DNA of 51,901 nucleotides from Spirochaetota bacterium (GCA_029554345.1 JAKPJF010000070.1:1-51901); one strand, 5' to 3'; shown: positions 27,551-36,927, numbered from the stretch's first letter. Notes: generated by a model from the letters alone, not told the origin. A program made the numbers and translations.

Positions 27551-27844
27551 ATGGCAGTAATTGACGCAAAAATTGTCGAAAAAACAGCAAAGCTCGCGAG
27601 CCTTAAACTTTCCGATGAAGAGAAAGAGCTATTCGCAAAACAGCTGACGGACATAATTTCTTATGTAGATAAAATCAGTGAACTCGACACTTCTTCAGTA
27701 GAAGCAACCGATCACATTGCCGACATCAAAAATGTCTTCCGCGAAGATACGGCGCTTAAGCCGGCTGTATCACTTGAAGAAATAGAAAAAATGGCTCCGG
27801 CTTTTGAAAACGGACATTTCGTAGTACCAAGGATAATAGAGTGA
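27551..27844 (+). CDS. gatC: Aspartyl/glutamyl-tRNA amidotransferase subunit C
   Basis: 97 residues, normal length. GatC wraps around GatA and supports the transamidation of Asp-tRNA(Asn) and Glu-tRNA(Gln). VEKTAKLASLKLSDEEKELF, then QLTDIISYVDKISELDTSSV and the C-terminal FREDTALKPAV...PRIIE are typical. TGAGG lies 5 nt before the ATG. gatA and gatB are not adjacent, unlike the common gatCAB operon; they must be elsewhere. The stop overlaps the GTG start of pyrK. Confidence 0.92.
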   Translation: MAVIDAKIVEKTAKLASLKLSDEEKELFAKQLTDIISYVDKISELDTSSVEATDHIADIKNVFREDTALKPAVSLEEIEKMAPAFENGHFVVPRIIE

Positions 27845-28590
27845 AAATTATTTCAACCCCCGAAAAACTCTGCAAGGGGCATTATCTTCTTCATATCGAA
27901 TGCGCTGAAGATTGCCTGCCGGGTCAGTTTGTATCCTTTAAACTCGGACGCTTTACCGATCCTCTGATTCGCCGCCCTTTTTCCATTTTTAACAAAAACG
28001 GAAATGACATAGAGGTTGTTTTCAAGGAAAACGGCAGAGTAACATCGATGCTTAAAAACATGACTGATTTTTCAGACGTTGATGTGTCAGGCCCTTATGG
28101 ACGCGGATTTACCGTCACTGAAAACGAAAACGTACTTCTTATCGGCGGCGGAGTCGGAAACGCTCCTCTTCATTATTTAAGCAAAGTTCTAAAAACAAAA
28201 AATAACAGCATTACATTCATCTACGCAGCACGCTCTCAGGAATTCATTTACTGCGGCGACAGATTCTGCACCGAGTCAAACGAAATCTGCTATGTTACAG
28301 ATGACGGCTCATTCGGAGATAAAGGATTCGCGGCAGACAAATTGAAATCAGTCATAGCAAAAACAAAGTTTTCAAGAGCCTATATCTGCGGTCCCACAAT
28401 TATGATGAAATCATGCGCAGAAATTCTAATCAAAGAAAATATTCCGCTTGAAGTATCACTTGAAAATTATTTCGGCTGCGGAATCGGCATATGTTCGGGA
28501 TGCAGTGTTGATACCGTTGACGGCAAAAAAAGAGCCTGCGTCGAAGGACCTGTATTTGACGGCTCAAAGCTTCTTTGGCAATATCTTTAA
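27841..28590 (+). CDS. pyrK: Dihydroorotate dehydrogenase electron transfer subunit-like flavoprotein
   Basis: 249 residues, GTG start overlapping the gatC stop (GTGA). Ferredoxin-reductase fold: FAD domain with RRPFSIFN (about 41-48), NAD domain with LIGGGVGNAPL (about 100-110), and a C-terminal 2Fe-2S site of the PyrK pattern at Cys213, Cys218, Cys221 and Cys233. It passes electrons from dihydroorotate oxidation to NAD+ with PyrD. pyrD is not in the window, so the partner could be a different oxidoreductase, but the cysteine spacing is that of PyrK. Confidence 0.9.
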   Translation: MKIISTPEKLCKGHYLLHIECAEDCLPGQFVSFKLGRFTDPLIRRPFSIFNKNGNDIEVVFKENGRVTSMLKNMTDFSDVDVSGPYGRGFTVTENENVLLIGGGVGNAPLHYLSKVLKTKNNSITFIYAARSQEFIYCGDRFCTESNEICYVTDDGSFGDKGFAADKLKSVIAKTKFSRAYICGPTIMMKSCAEILIKENIPLEVSLENYFGCGIGICSGCSVDTVDGKKRACVEGPVFDGSKLLWQYL

Positions 28591-28605
28591 ACCCCGTGTG
28601 AGCTT

Positions 28606-29718
28606 ATGAAATTCAAAATTATCAAAAGAGATTCTAAAACCAAGGCGCGCCGCGGCGAGCTTCATCTTCATAGGGGCGTCGTACGGACTCCTGTATTTAT
28701 GCCTGTCGCGACAAAAGGAGCAATGCGCTCGCTTCCTATGCAGTATGTCGAGGACATGGATTTTGAAATATTTCTTGCAAACACTTATCACCTGTATCTT
28801 CGTCCGGGCCTGGATGTGCTTAACCTTGCAGGTGGCCTCAATAATTTCATGAATCATCACCGACCTCTTCTGACGGATTCCGGAGGGTTTCAGGTTTTCT
28901 CACTTTCAAATCTCTGCAAGGTCAAGGAACACGGTGTTGAATTTTCTTCGCATATCGACGGATCGAAGCACCTCTTTACACCATCCATGGTTCTTGATGT
29001 GCAGAAAGTTATCGGTTCGGATATCATGATGATTCTTGACCAATGCGTCGAATACCCTGCCGAAAAATCCCGCGTTCGTGCAGGAATGGACCGGACAATC
29101 AGATGGGCAAAAGAATCCCGAGAGCATTATGAAAAGCATTTTGACAAAGAAAAGCAGGCTTGCTTCGCAATTGTTCAGGGCGGAACTCACCATGACCTCA
29201 GAAAAGAATGCGCGAAAGAACTTCTTGATCTTGATTTTCCGGGTTACGCGATAGGCGGACTTTCAGTCGGAGAACCGAAGGAAATGTACCGCGATATTTC
29301 GGCAATTGTTACTGAAATTCTTCCGGATGACAGACCCCGCTATATGATGGGAGTCGGTTCGCCGATGGAAATATTAGATTCAATTGCTCACGGTGTTGAC
29401 ATGTTTGACTGCGTAATGCCGACGCGCATTGCCCGCAACGGAACGATGTACACAACTCAGGGCAGACTGAATTTAAAGAATGCACAGTTTGAAAAAGACT
29501 TCTCGCCGCTTGATCCGGGATGCGACTGCTTTGTTTGCAGAAATTATACCCGTGCGTATCTTCGTCATATTTTTAAAATGCAGGAAATAACATCAGCAGT
29601 TTACAACACATATCATAATCTTTACTTTATGCGGAAGTTTATTCTCGATATACAGAAAGCTCTTGATGAGGGAAGCTTCTCGGAATGCTACGCTAAATGG
29701 AGTTCTTTCTACGGATGA
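28606..29718 (+). CDS. tgt: Queuine/preQ1 tRNA-ribosyltransferase
   Basis: 370 residues. It exchanges guanine-34 for preQ1 in tRNAs with GUN anticodons. TIM-barrel landmarks: LTDSGGFQVFSL (general base Asp91), AIVQGGTHHDLR, GLSVGEP, and MFDCVMPTR with nucleophile Asp268. The zinc site is Cys306, Cys308, Cys311 and His337. Spacing to pyrK is 15 bp and the Shine-Dalgarno site is weak. Its stop codon abuts the convergent thioesterase stop with no bases between. Confidence 0.96.
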   Translation: MKFKIIKRDSKTKARRGELHLHRGVVRTPVFMPVATKGAMRSLPMQYVEDMDFEIFLANTYHLYLRPGLDVLNLAGGLNNFMNHHRPLLTDSGGFQVFSLSNLCKVKEHGVEFSSHIDGSKHLFTPSMVLDVQKVIGSDIMMILDQCVEYPAEKSRVRAGMDRTIRWAKESREHYEKHFDKEKQACFAIVQGGTHHDLRKECAKELLDLDFPGYAIGGLSVGEPKEMYRDISAIVTEILPDDRPRYMMGVGSPMEILDSIAHGVDMFDCVMPTRIARNGTMYTTQGRLNLKNAQFEKDFSPLDPGCDCFVCRNYTRAYLRHIFKMQEITSAVYNTYHNLYFMRKFILDIQKALDEGSFSECYAKWSSFYG

Positions 29719-30108
29719 TTATTTTCTTTTGATGTATCCGAGTCCGTTAAATCTCGCAAAAATTGAACCGTCTTCATCTAATAGATCAACATCATATCCG
29801 CATATCCGGTTCTGGGAGCTGACTTCTTTGGCAACCGCCCGGATTTTCTTTCCTGAAGGAGCCTTAAAGTAACTGATGTTGACGTTAATGCCGACTGTAA
29901 CGAAACCGTATGAATTAGATGCCGCCGCGAAAGCATAATCCGCAAGAGTAAAAATCGCTCCGCCCTGAACAGAGTTGACTCCATTCAAATGATCATCACG
30001 GACAATGAGTTCCGCAACAGCAAATCCCTCGCGGACTTCAATAAGTTCAATTCCGACGTATTTTGCGAAACGGTCGTCTTTCACATTTCCTGTTATGTCA
30101 TTATTCAT
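29719..30108 (-). CDS. PaaI-type hotdog-fold thioesterase
   Basis: 129 residues from the ATG at 30108, which overlaps the upstream gene's stop by 8 bp; a longer reading would extend into that gene's Lys-rich tail. The hotdog core is clear: HLNGVNSVQGGAIFTLADYA (catalytic Asn-Gly and Asp pattern of 4HBT/PaaI), then GINVNISYFKAP. Such enzymes hydrolyse acyl- or aryl-CoA esters. As the last gene of the aromatic operon it might act on an aromatic thioester, but position alone does not show this. Confidence 0.85.
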   Translation of the reverse strand: MNNDITGNVKDDRFAKYVGIELIEVREGFAVAELIVRDDHLNGVNSVQGGAIFTLADYAFAAASNSYGFVTVGINVNISYFKAPSGKKIRAVAKEVSSQNRICGYDVDLLDEDGSIFARFNGLGYIKRK

Positions 30109-30967
30109 TGGTCTCTTCCTCTTCTTCTTTTTCAGCTCTTGCGATACGTTCTTCTTTGGATTTAATTTCAGTTTCAAGAGATCTGATCTGGCTGTTAAGC
30201 CCGATGAGTTTCTGATTTAGCCGTTCGAGCGATTCAATCAAACGCTCTTTTTCATTTTTCAGAAACTGAAGACGCGTCATATCCTTTGTTTCCGCAAGTC
30301 TCGGAGAAAACTCCGCCTTAACCATATCGGGACTCATTCTCGACAAATATGCGTTTTCTACGTCTTTACGGAGATCACTGTCGGCAATACGCGCGACAGA
30401 ACGCATGTTTTCGGCGCCGATAGCAGGATTCACATTATACGCATAACTTTTCATCATGGTCTTTGCCGCAAAACGGTGAAGACCAAGTTCGCGGTCAACA
30501 TAATCTTCAAAGCTGGTTTTATGCATTTCACAAAGACGCATCGCTTCAATCAGACACGCGCCGAATTCTTTCATTTTCTCTCCGCTTTCACGGAGATAAT
30601 CATTTTTGATACGCTCAGTCAGTTTCACAAAATCAGGATGAGTCTTAAACGGATTCTTGTATATATTCATATCTTCTGCTTTAAAAAGAAGCTTATGAAA
30701 TATATTCCAAAATGACGTGCTGTGCGAACGCGCCGTAACAGGCTGAGCGGATTTCGTAAACTGAATGTGATGAGCAAATTCGTGAATTGCTGTATATATT
30801 ATTTCGTTTTCGCTCTGAACATTAGTATTATGAATGAGGATTTCTCGGCGTTCGGCATAATACAATCCGTCCACCTTATTGCTTTTCTTTCCGGTAAACG
30901 TCACCATAAAGTCTTCAACGTCGCCTTCAAGTCTAAGCAGAAGTTCCTTAACCTGACTCTGATTCAT
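30101..30967 (-). CDS. Zincin-like protein with HEXXH motif and C-terminal coiled coil
   Basis: 288 residues; family not recognised by name. ENEIIYTAIHEFAHHIQF places the zinc-metallopeptidase motif HEFAH at 62-66, in a helix after a beta strand (REILIHN) as in zincins; a third ligand is not obvious. Residues 215-280 form a long heptad-rich coiled coil (KERLIESLERLNQKLIGLN) ending in a Glu-rich tail. There is no signal peptide, so it is cytoplasmic. It is 7 bp downstream of tyrA with GAGG before the ATG, and overlaps the thioesterase. Why a putative peptidase belongs to a shikimate operon is unclear. Confidence 0.7.
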   Translation of the reverse strand: MNQSQVKELLLRLEGDVEDFMVTFTGKKSNKVDGLYYAERREILIHNTNVQSENEIIYTAIHEFAHHIQFTKSAQPVTARSHSTSFWNIFHKLLFKAEDMNIYKNPFKTHPDFVKLTERIKNDYLRESGEKMKEFGACLIEAMRLCEMHKTSFEDYVDRELGLHRFAAKTMMKSYAYNVNPAIGAENMRSVARIADSDLRKDVENAYLSRMSPDMVKAEFSPRLAETKDMTRLQFLKNEKERLIESLERLNQKLIGLNSQIRSLETEIKSKEERIARAEKEEEEETNE

Positions 30968-30974
30968 CCTAACC

Positions 30975-31742
30975 TCACTTTATATTTGAACGGAGATTTT
31001 CAAAAAATTTATGAACCTCGTCAAAGTCTTCTGCCTTGATAATATGCGTAAGATAAGACAGCTTTGAATTTATTTTTTCAATTTCAGCAAGAGCCTTCGG
31101 ATTAAAAAGAATTTCAGCTAATACATAATCGTCTTCACTCATCAGGCTTCTCGTTATATCCATGTGTTTCTTGTATGTGTTTCCCGGCACGTTTTCGAGT
31201 TTAGTGCAGGAAGCAAATACCATCGATGAAATAAACGGAACAGCAAGAGCCGATGCTGTCATTTCATCATGCTCCTCAAAGCTGTATTGATAAATTTTAA
31301 TTTTAAATGAATCGAAATACTTGGTAAAATAATCCTTCATCGATGAATCAGATTCATTGATTATAACCGCGAACTCGCTTGAATAATCATGATTGTCTGC
31401 AGGGCGGAACATTGGATGAAGCGAAAAAAACTTTCTGTTTTTCAATGAATAATATTCACTCAAGCCGTCCTTTACCGCGGCTACATCTCCGATTATGCAC
31501 TTATTAGAAACATATTTGATCGCTTCATCGAACGCTTCGAATGTCGAATTATGATTTACCGCGTTTATCAAAACATCAGGCGCGAATGCGGCAAGCTCTT
31601 CATATTTTAAAAGGACTTTAACACCCTTCGCATTTTTAGTTTTTGCAGAATCGGTATCTAAAACCGCGACCTCACAGTCAGCTTTCAGATTATCCGCAAA
31701 CCATCCGCCCATTCTTCCAAATCCAAGCACCGCTACTTTCAT
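30975..31742 (-). CDS. tyrA: Prephenate dehydrogenase
   Basis: 255 residues, the short form without an ACT domain. It oxidatively decarboxylates prephenate to 4-hydroxyphenylpyruvate, the tyrosine branch. The Rossmann start VAVLGFGRMGGWFADNL, the DVAAVKD loop and SLHPMFRP (the HPMxxP substrate histidine) are present. It overlaps pheA by 4 bp (ATGA), so both chorismate branches are translated together. Without ACT or chorismate mutase domains, control would fall on other steps. Confidence 0.9.
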   Translation of the reverse strand: MKVAVLGFGRMGGWFADNLKADCEVAVLDTDSAKTKNAKGVKVLLKYEELAAFAPDVLINAVNHNSTFEAFDEAIKYVSNKCIIGDVAAVKDGLSEYYSLKNRKFFSLHPMFRPADNHDYSSEFAVIINESDSSMKDYFTKYFDSFKIKIYQYSFEEHDEMTASALAVPFISSMVFASCTKLENVPGNTYKKHMDITRSLMSEDDYVLAEILFNPKALAEIEKINSKLSYLTHIIKAEDFDEVHKFFENLRSNIK

Positions 31743-32794
31743 TTTACCACCTTTTCATTATAACAACCGAGAATTCTTAATTCGCCGGTAAGATCATTCA
31801 TTTTACCTATAATGCTTTTTATTTTTGCGTCATCAAGAGAGCCGACGAAATCAAGAAAGAAAACAAAACTGCCTGAATCTTCAGGAACAGACTCAATTCT
31901 TGTCAGATTGATATCCTCTTTAGCGAAAGACTCTAGAATCTTGAAAAGAGTCCCGGCCTTATGTTCTGTTGAAAACTGAACAGAGCATTTGTTTCCGCCT
32001 TCGGTATTTCTTTCTTTTGAAATAATAAGAAAACGTGTACGGCAGACATTATAGTCTTCAATATTCTCTTTAATAATTTCAAGATTATACAATTCAGCGG
32101 AAGCCTTGCTTGCAATCAGCGCTGCAGCCTTAGGACGTTTCTCTGAAAAAAGTTTCGCAGCAGAAACAGCGTTTCCGTAAGATATAGGTTCAAGATGATT
32201 TCTTGCGATAAAATTTCTGCACTGGGTTAAAGGCAGTTGATTAGAATAAACCGCACGGATATCTCGGTAATCCGTGCCGGGAAGAGTCAGAAGACAATGA
32301 TGAACCGGAAGATCAACTGCGCCGACTACATTAACATCAGATTTAATAAGAAGGCTGTTGGTTTCATCAACCACTCCGCCGAAAGTATTCTCAACAGGAA
32401 CGATGCCGAATTCAAAGACTCCGTCAATAACGCCTTCAAAAACTGATGAAGCATCCGGGCACGATACCGGAACGAGAACATCATTCCATTCGCGCGCGGC
32501 AAGCTCAGCATAAGCTCCGTGCTCACCGGCAAAACCAATCACCGAATAATTTTTACTCTGGAGTCTTTTGCTCTCGGTCATTATCTGTTTATAAAGGTTC
32601 GCGCAGAATTCCGGATCGATCAGACCGCGCGCGTTTGATTTTATGTTTTCAATAACCTGGTTTTCTCTGTCGCCGTCTTCAATTTTTGTTTTGAGCTTCG
32701 TCGAAAGAATCGCAAGTTCCATACGGTCGTTTAGAAGTTTTACTATAAGTGAATCCTTTAAATCTATTTCTTCTCTGATTTTTTTCAAATCCAT
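31739..32794 (-). CDS. pheA: Bifunctional chorismate mutase/prephenate dehydratase
   Basis: 351 residues. AroQ-type chorismate mutase helices fill about 1-80 (LKKIREEIDLKDSLIVKLLNDRMELA). The dehydratase domain begins at FAGEHGAYAE (about 90) and includes PVENTFGGVV and NVCRTRFLII, whose Thr-Arg-Phe is catalytic. An ACT domain from about 275 (SVQFSTEHKAGTLFKILESF) should sense phenylalanine. It converts chorismate via prephenate to phenylpyruvate. GGAGGA lies 5 nt before the ATG; 14 bp separate it from aroC. Confidence 0.95.
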   Translation of the reverse strand: MDLKKIREEIDLKDSLIVKLLNDRMELAILSTKLKTKIEDGDRENQVIENIKSNARGLIDPEFCANLYKQIMTESKRLQSKNYSVIGFAGEHGAYAELAAREWNDVLVPVSCPDASSVFEGVIDGVFEFGIVPVENTFGGVVDETNSLLIKSDVNVVGAVDLPVHHCLLTLPGTDYRDIRAVYSNQLPLTQCRNFIARNHLEPISYGNAVSAAKLFSEKRPKAAALIASKASAELYNLEIIKENIEDYNVCRTRFLIISKERNTEGGNKCSVQFSTEHKAGTLFKILESFAKEDINLTRIESVPEDSGSFVFFLDFVGSLDDAKIKSIIGKMNDLTGELRILGCYNEKVVK

Positions 32795-32808
32795 ATATTC
32801 CTCCGTAA

Positions 32809-33786
32809 TTATCTCTGAGCAGATAAATATAAATCACAAAGAGCAATTGCCGCTGCCGCTTCAACGATGACCGGCGCACGGAGAGCCACGCATGAATCAT
32901 GCCTGCCCTTTATCACAAGTTCTTCCATTTTTCCTGAAGCAAAATTGAATGTATTCTGAGCCGAAAAAATACTTGGAGTCGGACGGAATGCCGCCCTGAA
33001 AACTATTTCATTTCCGTTAGCTATTCCGCCATTAATTCCGCCGCTGTTATTGGATGATGTTTTGCCGGCTGAATCAATGAATTTATCATTAAATTCACTT
33101 CCTTTCATTTCGGCTGATTTCATCCCTGCACCGAACTCCACACCCTTAACTGCCGGAATGGAAAAGAGAATCCGCGCGATTTCGGATTCAACTGAACCGA
33201 AAAAAGGTTCTCCGGTTCCGCACTTTACTCCGTTTATTCTGCATTCAATCAGACCTCCGATGCTGTCGGAAGCCTTCAGAGCTTCTTCGACCGCTTCGGC
33301 GATATCTTTTCTTCCGCCTGCGGAAATCAGCTCTGCATTGAATGTAACACCATCAAGCATCTTCTTTGCAATAACGCCTGCGGCGACAAGACCGGCCGTC
33401 AGACGCGCCGAAAAATGTCCGCCGCCGCGGATATCATTGAAACCGTTATATTTTTTCATCGCGGCAAAGTCTGAATGTCCCGGCCGCGGATGAGATTTGA
33501 ATTCAGAATAATCTTTTGACATTGTATTATTGTTTGAAAAAATTACGGCAAGAGGCGCTCCTGTGGTTTTTCCGTCGCATACTCCGCTGAAAAACTCAGG
33601 AATATCGCTTTCGCTTCTGGTTGTGCTTCCGCGCACCGATCCGCCTCTTCTTCTTGAAAGATCGGCTTCAAAATCTTCTTTCGAAATAGAAATGCCCGGG
33701 CGAACTCCGTCGATTACAACTCCTACGGATTTTCCGTGAGATTCTCCGAAAATTGAAACGCGGAAGATTCTTCCGAAACTATTCAT
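32809..33786 (-). CDS. aroC: Chorismate synthase
   Basis: 325 residues, slightly shorter than usual (about 350). It removes phosphate from EPSP with reduced FMN to give chorismate. Signatures: SFGRIFRVSIFGESHGKSVG at the N terminus, the RRRGGS loop, HPRPGHSDFAAMKKYNGFND, and RGGGHFSARLTAGLVAAG. The start at 33786 is set by GGAGG 8 nt upstream; a GTG at 33801 would run over that site. It overlaps aroA by 8 bp. Confidence 0.95.
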   Translation of the reverse strand: MNSFGRIFRVSIFGESHGKSVGVVIDGVRPGISISKEDFEADLSRRRGGSVRGSTTRSESDIPEFFSGVCDGKTTGAPLAVIFSNNNTMSKDYSEFKSHPRPGHSDFAAMKKYNGFNDIRGGGHFSARLTAGLVAAGVIAKKMLDGVTFNAELISAGGRKDIAEAVEEALKASDSIGGLIECRINGVKCGTGEPFFGSVESEIARILFSIPAVKGVEFGAGMKSAEMKGSEFNDKFIDSAGKTSSNNSGGINGGIANGNEIVFRAAFRPTPSIFSAQNTFNFASGKMEELVIKGRHDSCVALRAPVIVEAAAAIALCDLYLSAQR

Positions 33787-35047
33787 CACCGACCTCCGCA
33801 CCTATCATTTTCAAATCATTGAAAAAAAGAGGATAACTTTTCGCAACGGCATCAGCGTTATTTATAACGACTTTTTTGCCGCTTCCGGCAAAAAGCACCG
33901 CGGGACACATCGCCATGCGATGATCGTTTCTCGAATCCATCTCGCAAGATCTGACTTCTCCGCCGTTAATTATCATTATATCATCAGGATAATCAATTTC
34001 TATTTCAATTCCAGCGCGTGCAAACTCTTCAGCAATTGCCGCCGCACGGTTACTTTCCTTATGAGTCAGCCTGGATACTCCGCGGATTCTGCTGATACCC
34101 TCAGCACGCGCAGCAAGAGCGGCAAGCGGAGGAAAAAGATCCGGGCAGTCCGAAGCGTCAAAATCAAAAGACTCAACTTTTGATTTGTTGACGAGGAGCG
34201 AATCACCTACAAATGAGAAATTCACTCCGGCTCTTTCGATCGCCTTAAGAACGGCGATATCCGCCTGAAGCGAATTTTTTAAAAGATTTTTTATAACAAC
34301 ATCCCCGGCAAGAGCTGCAGTGCAAATTATAAAAGAAGCCGAACTCCAGTCGCCTTCAACATCAATTGCACCGGAAGTAAACGGAGAATGTTTAACTTCA
34401 AAACGCTTGAAATCGTGATTGATGATTTTTCCGCCGAACTGTTTAACCATATCAAGAGTCATCGCAACATAAGGTTTGCTTTTGAGATTTTCGACAATCA
34501 CTTCCGAATCAGATTCCGTCTGGGTAAGCGCAATTAGTAAACCTGTCAAAAATTGAGAACTGACAGAACCGTCAACATGAACAGTGCCGCCTTTCAACGG
34601 ACCGCGGATTTTTACCGGAGCACCGTTCTTTACATTTTCTCCGATCAGCTCGATATCGGCACCCAGCTGCTTAAGCGGCGCGGCTATCATATCAAGAGGA
34701 CGCCGCGTCAGAGAACCTTTTGCGCACAATGTTATTTCGTCAGAGAGCAAAGACGCGATAGGCGCGAACATTCTCATTGAAAGACCCGCTTCACCGCAGT
34801 CTATCGAAGCATCAGTTTTCTTCAGCCCGCCCGTCACTTCCAGTGACGAACCGTTCCAGTTGAATTTTGCTCCTAAAGCTGTTGCAGCCCTTACGGAAGC
34901 TTCAATGTCGTCGCATAGATCAATATTCTTTATAAGCGATTCGCCTTTCGCAAGAAGCGCACAGGCTACAGCCCTTTGAGCAGCGCTTTTGGAAGCGGAT
35001 ATGCGCATTGAGCCTTTTACAGATGATATCTTAACGTATTTCTTCAT
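33779..35047 (-). CDS. aroA: 3-phosphoshikimate 1-carboxyvinyltransferase (EPSP synthase)
   Basis: 422 residues. It joins PEP and shikimate-3-phosphate. N-terminal KYVKISSVKGSMRISASKSA holds the substrate lysine/serine pair, GEAGLSMRMFAPIA is the first signature, and DVEGDWSSASFII opens the second lobe. The C-terminal MDSRNDHRMAMCPAVL is the catalytic Asp/Arg block. Note GEAGLSMR in place of the common GNAGTAMR or GNSGTTMR; this region affects PEP binding and inhibitor sensitivity in other class I and II enzymes. It overlaps the aroE-aroK fusion by 17 bp. Confidence 0.95.
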   Translation of the reverse strand: MKKYVKISSVKGSMRISASKSAAQRAVACALLAKGESLIKNIDLCDDIEASVRAATALGAKFNWNGSSLEVTGGLKKTDASIDCGEAGLSMRMFAPIASLLSDEITLCAKGSLTRRPLDMIAAPLKQLGADIELIGENVKNGAPVKIRGPLKGGTVHVDGSVSSQFLTGLLIALTQTESDSEVIVENLKSKPYVAMTLDMVKQFGGKIINHDFKRFEVKHSPFTSGAIDVEGDWSSASFIICTAALAGDVVIKNLLKNSLQADIAVLKAIERAGVNFSFVGDSLLVNKSKVESFDFDASDCPDLFPPLAALAARAEGISRIRGVSRLTHKESNRAAAIAEEFARAGIEIEIDYPDDIMIINGGEVRSCEMDSRNDHRMAMCPAVLFAGSGKKVVINNADAVAKSYPLFFNDLKMIGAEVGDE

Positions 35048-36314
35048 ATATTATTTCCGCGCATTTTTCAGCAGTTTTATTTTCGTTTGAAACCAATAGA
35101 TCGCACGCCGTGGCATAAAGTTTTTTTCTTTCTAAAAATAGTTCCATCGCACGTGATGCCGGATCATCGACATTGAGAAGAGGGCGCGAAGAATCCAGCC
35201 TTTTGACGGATGAAACAATCGAAGCATAAAGCCAGACCGTTACGGCCGATTCTTTAAGCAATGAAACATTTTCTTTCCGCAGAATAATTCCTCCACCGCA
35301 CGAAATTACTGAATTTTTAAAATTCAGAACTTCAGCCAGCACTTCGCTTTCCAGACTTCTGAAGTAATCGGCACCGGAAGTTGAAAATATTTCATTTATA
35401 CTCATTCCGGCTTTTTTTTCAATAAGCCCATCAATATCATAAAAATTCCTTCCGGTTTTTTCCGCAAGAATTTTACCGACTGTTGATTTACCCGAACCCA
35501 TAAATCCTATTAATGCAATTCTTTCTTTTTTCCCGAGTACGTTTTCAGGATTGAAGGAAGAAGAAATTTCTTCAAACGAAGCCTGCATTCCCGTATAAAT
35601 TTCAAAAGACTTAATGCCCTGATTTATAAGCCAGTCAATCCCTTTGGCGAACTTCGCGCCGCGGCTTAAGGCTGCTGCTTCAAGCGATGAATCCTTATAT
35701 ATTGCATCCAGAACTATCATGCCAGCATGTATGAAGTCTCCCGCAAAAGCTGAAGCCGATGCCGGAAGAGTCGAAACTAAAATTGAGCATGATTCAATTT
35801 CTTTTTTTAATTCAGAAAAAGGAGCATGTTTAACCGAGTATTTCTCAGCAATAAGTTCTGCCTTTTCCTCTGTACGGTTGATTATAACAATATCTGCACC
35901 TATATTCTTCAATGCGCATACAGCAGCTTTCGCAGCACCGCCGGCGCCGAGAACAACAGCTTTCATTCCCGGTACAGCGGATTTGATTCTAAGAGCCGCT
36001 TCGACTCCGTAAATATCCGTATTATGGGCGGATTTTTCACTTCCGGAAATAGTATTTACCGCATCTGTAAGAATTACATTTTCATCTTTAGCGGAAAGAA
36101 GATTAGAAAAATCTTCTTTGAAAGGTGCCGTAACATTCATTCCGGAAAAACCGAGTGAGTCATAAATTGAAAGAGCTTCAGAAGCGCTCTCCGGCCGCAC
36201 GCGGATATAACACGAATCGATTCCGTTTTTTTTAAAAAGCATATTATAGATATCAGGCGATTTGCTGTGAAGTACAGGATTTCCGCATACAGCGTATAAT
36301 TTAAATGCGGTCAA
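35031..36314 (-). CDS. aroE-aroK: Shikimate dehydrogenase-shikimate kinase fusion
   Basis: 427 residues carrying two enzymes that usually come separately. Residues 1 to about 255 are AroE: GNPVLHSKSP substrate site, catalytic Lys66 in TAPFKED, NTD (98-100), and NADP-binding VLGAGGAAKA (121-130). Residues about 265-427 are AroK: Walker A GFMGSGKST (270-278), FYDIDGLIEKKAG, the SCGGGIIL substrate loop and a lid with RPLL. It reduces 3-dehydroshikimate and phosphorylates the product. The steps are consecutive, so channelling is possible. It overlaps aroD by 14 bp and aroA by 17 bp. Confidence 0.95.
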   Translation of the reverse strand: MTAFKLYAVCGNPVLHSKSPDIYNMLFKKNGIDSCYIRVRPESASEALSIYDSLGFSGMNVTAPFKEDFSNLLSAKDENVILTDAVNTISGSEKSAHNTDIYGVEAALRIKSAVPGMKAVVLGAGGAAKAAVCALKNIGADIVIINRTEEKAELIAEKYSVKHAPFSELKKEIESCSILVSTLPASASAFAGDFIHAGMIVLDAIYKDSSLEAAALSRGAKFAKGIDWLINQGIKSFEIYTGMQASFEEISSSFNPENVLGKKERIALIGFMGSGKSTVGKILAEKTGRNFYDIDGLIEKKAGMSINEIFSTSGADYFRSLESEVLAEVLNFKNSVISCGGGIILRKENVSLLKESAVTVWLYASIVSSVKRLDSSRPLLNVDDPASRAMELFLERKKLYATACDLLVSNENKTAEKCAEIIYEEIR

Positions 36315-36927
36315 AGATATACCTCATGTCTTCGTAATATATCTGACCGTTCGCAGTCTGTGTTGCAAACGAATATGATGCATAGGTAAAAGGCGAGCCT
36401 AATCTGACGCATGCAACGCGCGTGATTCTTCCCGCATCTCCCATGCAGAAAGCGACAAGCGGACGGGGACGGTTAACGCAATAAAGAGATAAAACCCGCG
36501 CAGCATCCTCGGGAGTATTTGCGAAAGTGGTAATCTTAACTATATCTGCACCGTCTTTAAGCGATTCTATGATAATATTTTCAAGATCTTCTTTTGACGG
36601 TGTATTGTCAAAATTATGATAAGAAATAATCACCTTGCAGTTTTTGCTTTTTGCAAGGGATATAATTTCTTTTTTAAATTCAGCATCAGCTTCAATTTCA
36701 ACATCAACATAAGCCGCACCTGATGAAACAGCATTTTTCAGGATGAACAGGCGTTCTTCCCTGCTGTAGTATGTTTCACGGCATGTCGCTATCAGATTTC
36801 TATTTTTTGAAAATACATCCGAGATCTCGGCATCATCAAGTTTAAGCATATCAAGACGAAGCTCGGCTAATTTAAATTTATTGATATCTTCAAGTGACTT
36901 CTTGTCAGACAGGGCGACACATATCAT
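36301..36927 (-). CDS. aroD: 3-dehydroquinate dehydratase, type I
   Basis: 208 residues. It dehydrates 3-dehydroquinate through a Schiff base. The catalytic pair is His104 (ISYHNF) and Lys131 (DIVKITTFA). ELRLD at 22-26 and the late PFTYAS block complete the active site. Type I enzymes are unrelated to the type II form. It overlaps aroB by 23 bp, an unusually long overlap, with its start inside that gene. Confidence 0.95.
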   Translation of the reverse strand: MICVALSDKKSLEDINKFKLAELRLDMLKLDDAEISDVFSKNRNLIATCRETYYSREERLFILKNAVSSGAAYVDVEIEADAEFKKEIISLAKSKNCKVIISYHNFDNTPSKEDLENIIIESLKDGADIVKITTFANTPEDAARVLSLYCVNRPRPLVAFCMGDAGRITRVACVRLGSPFTYASYSFATQTANGQIYYEDMRYIFDRI

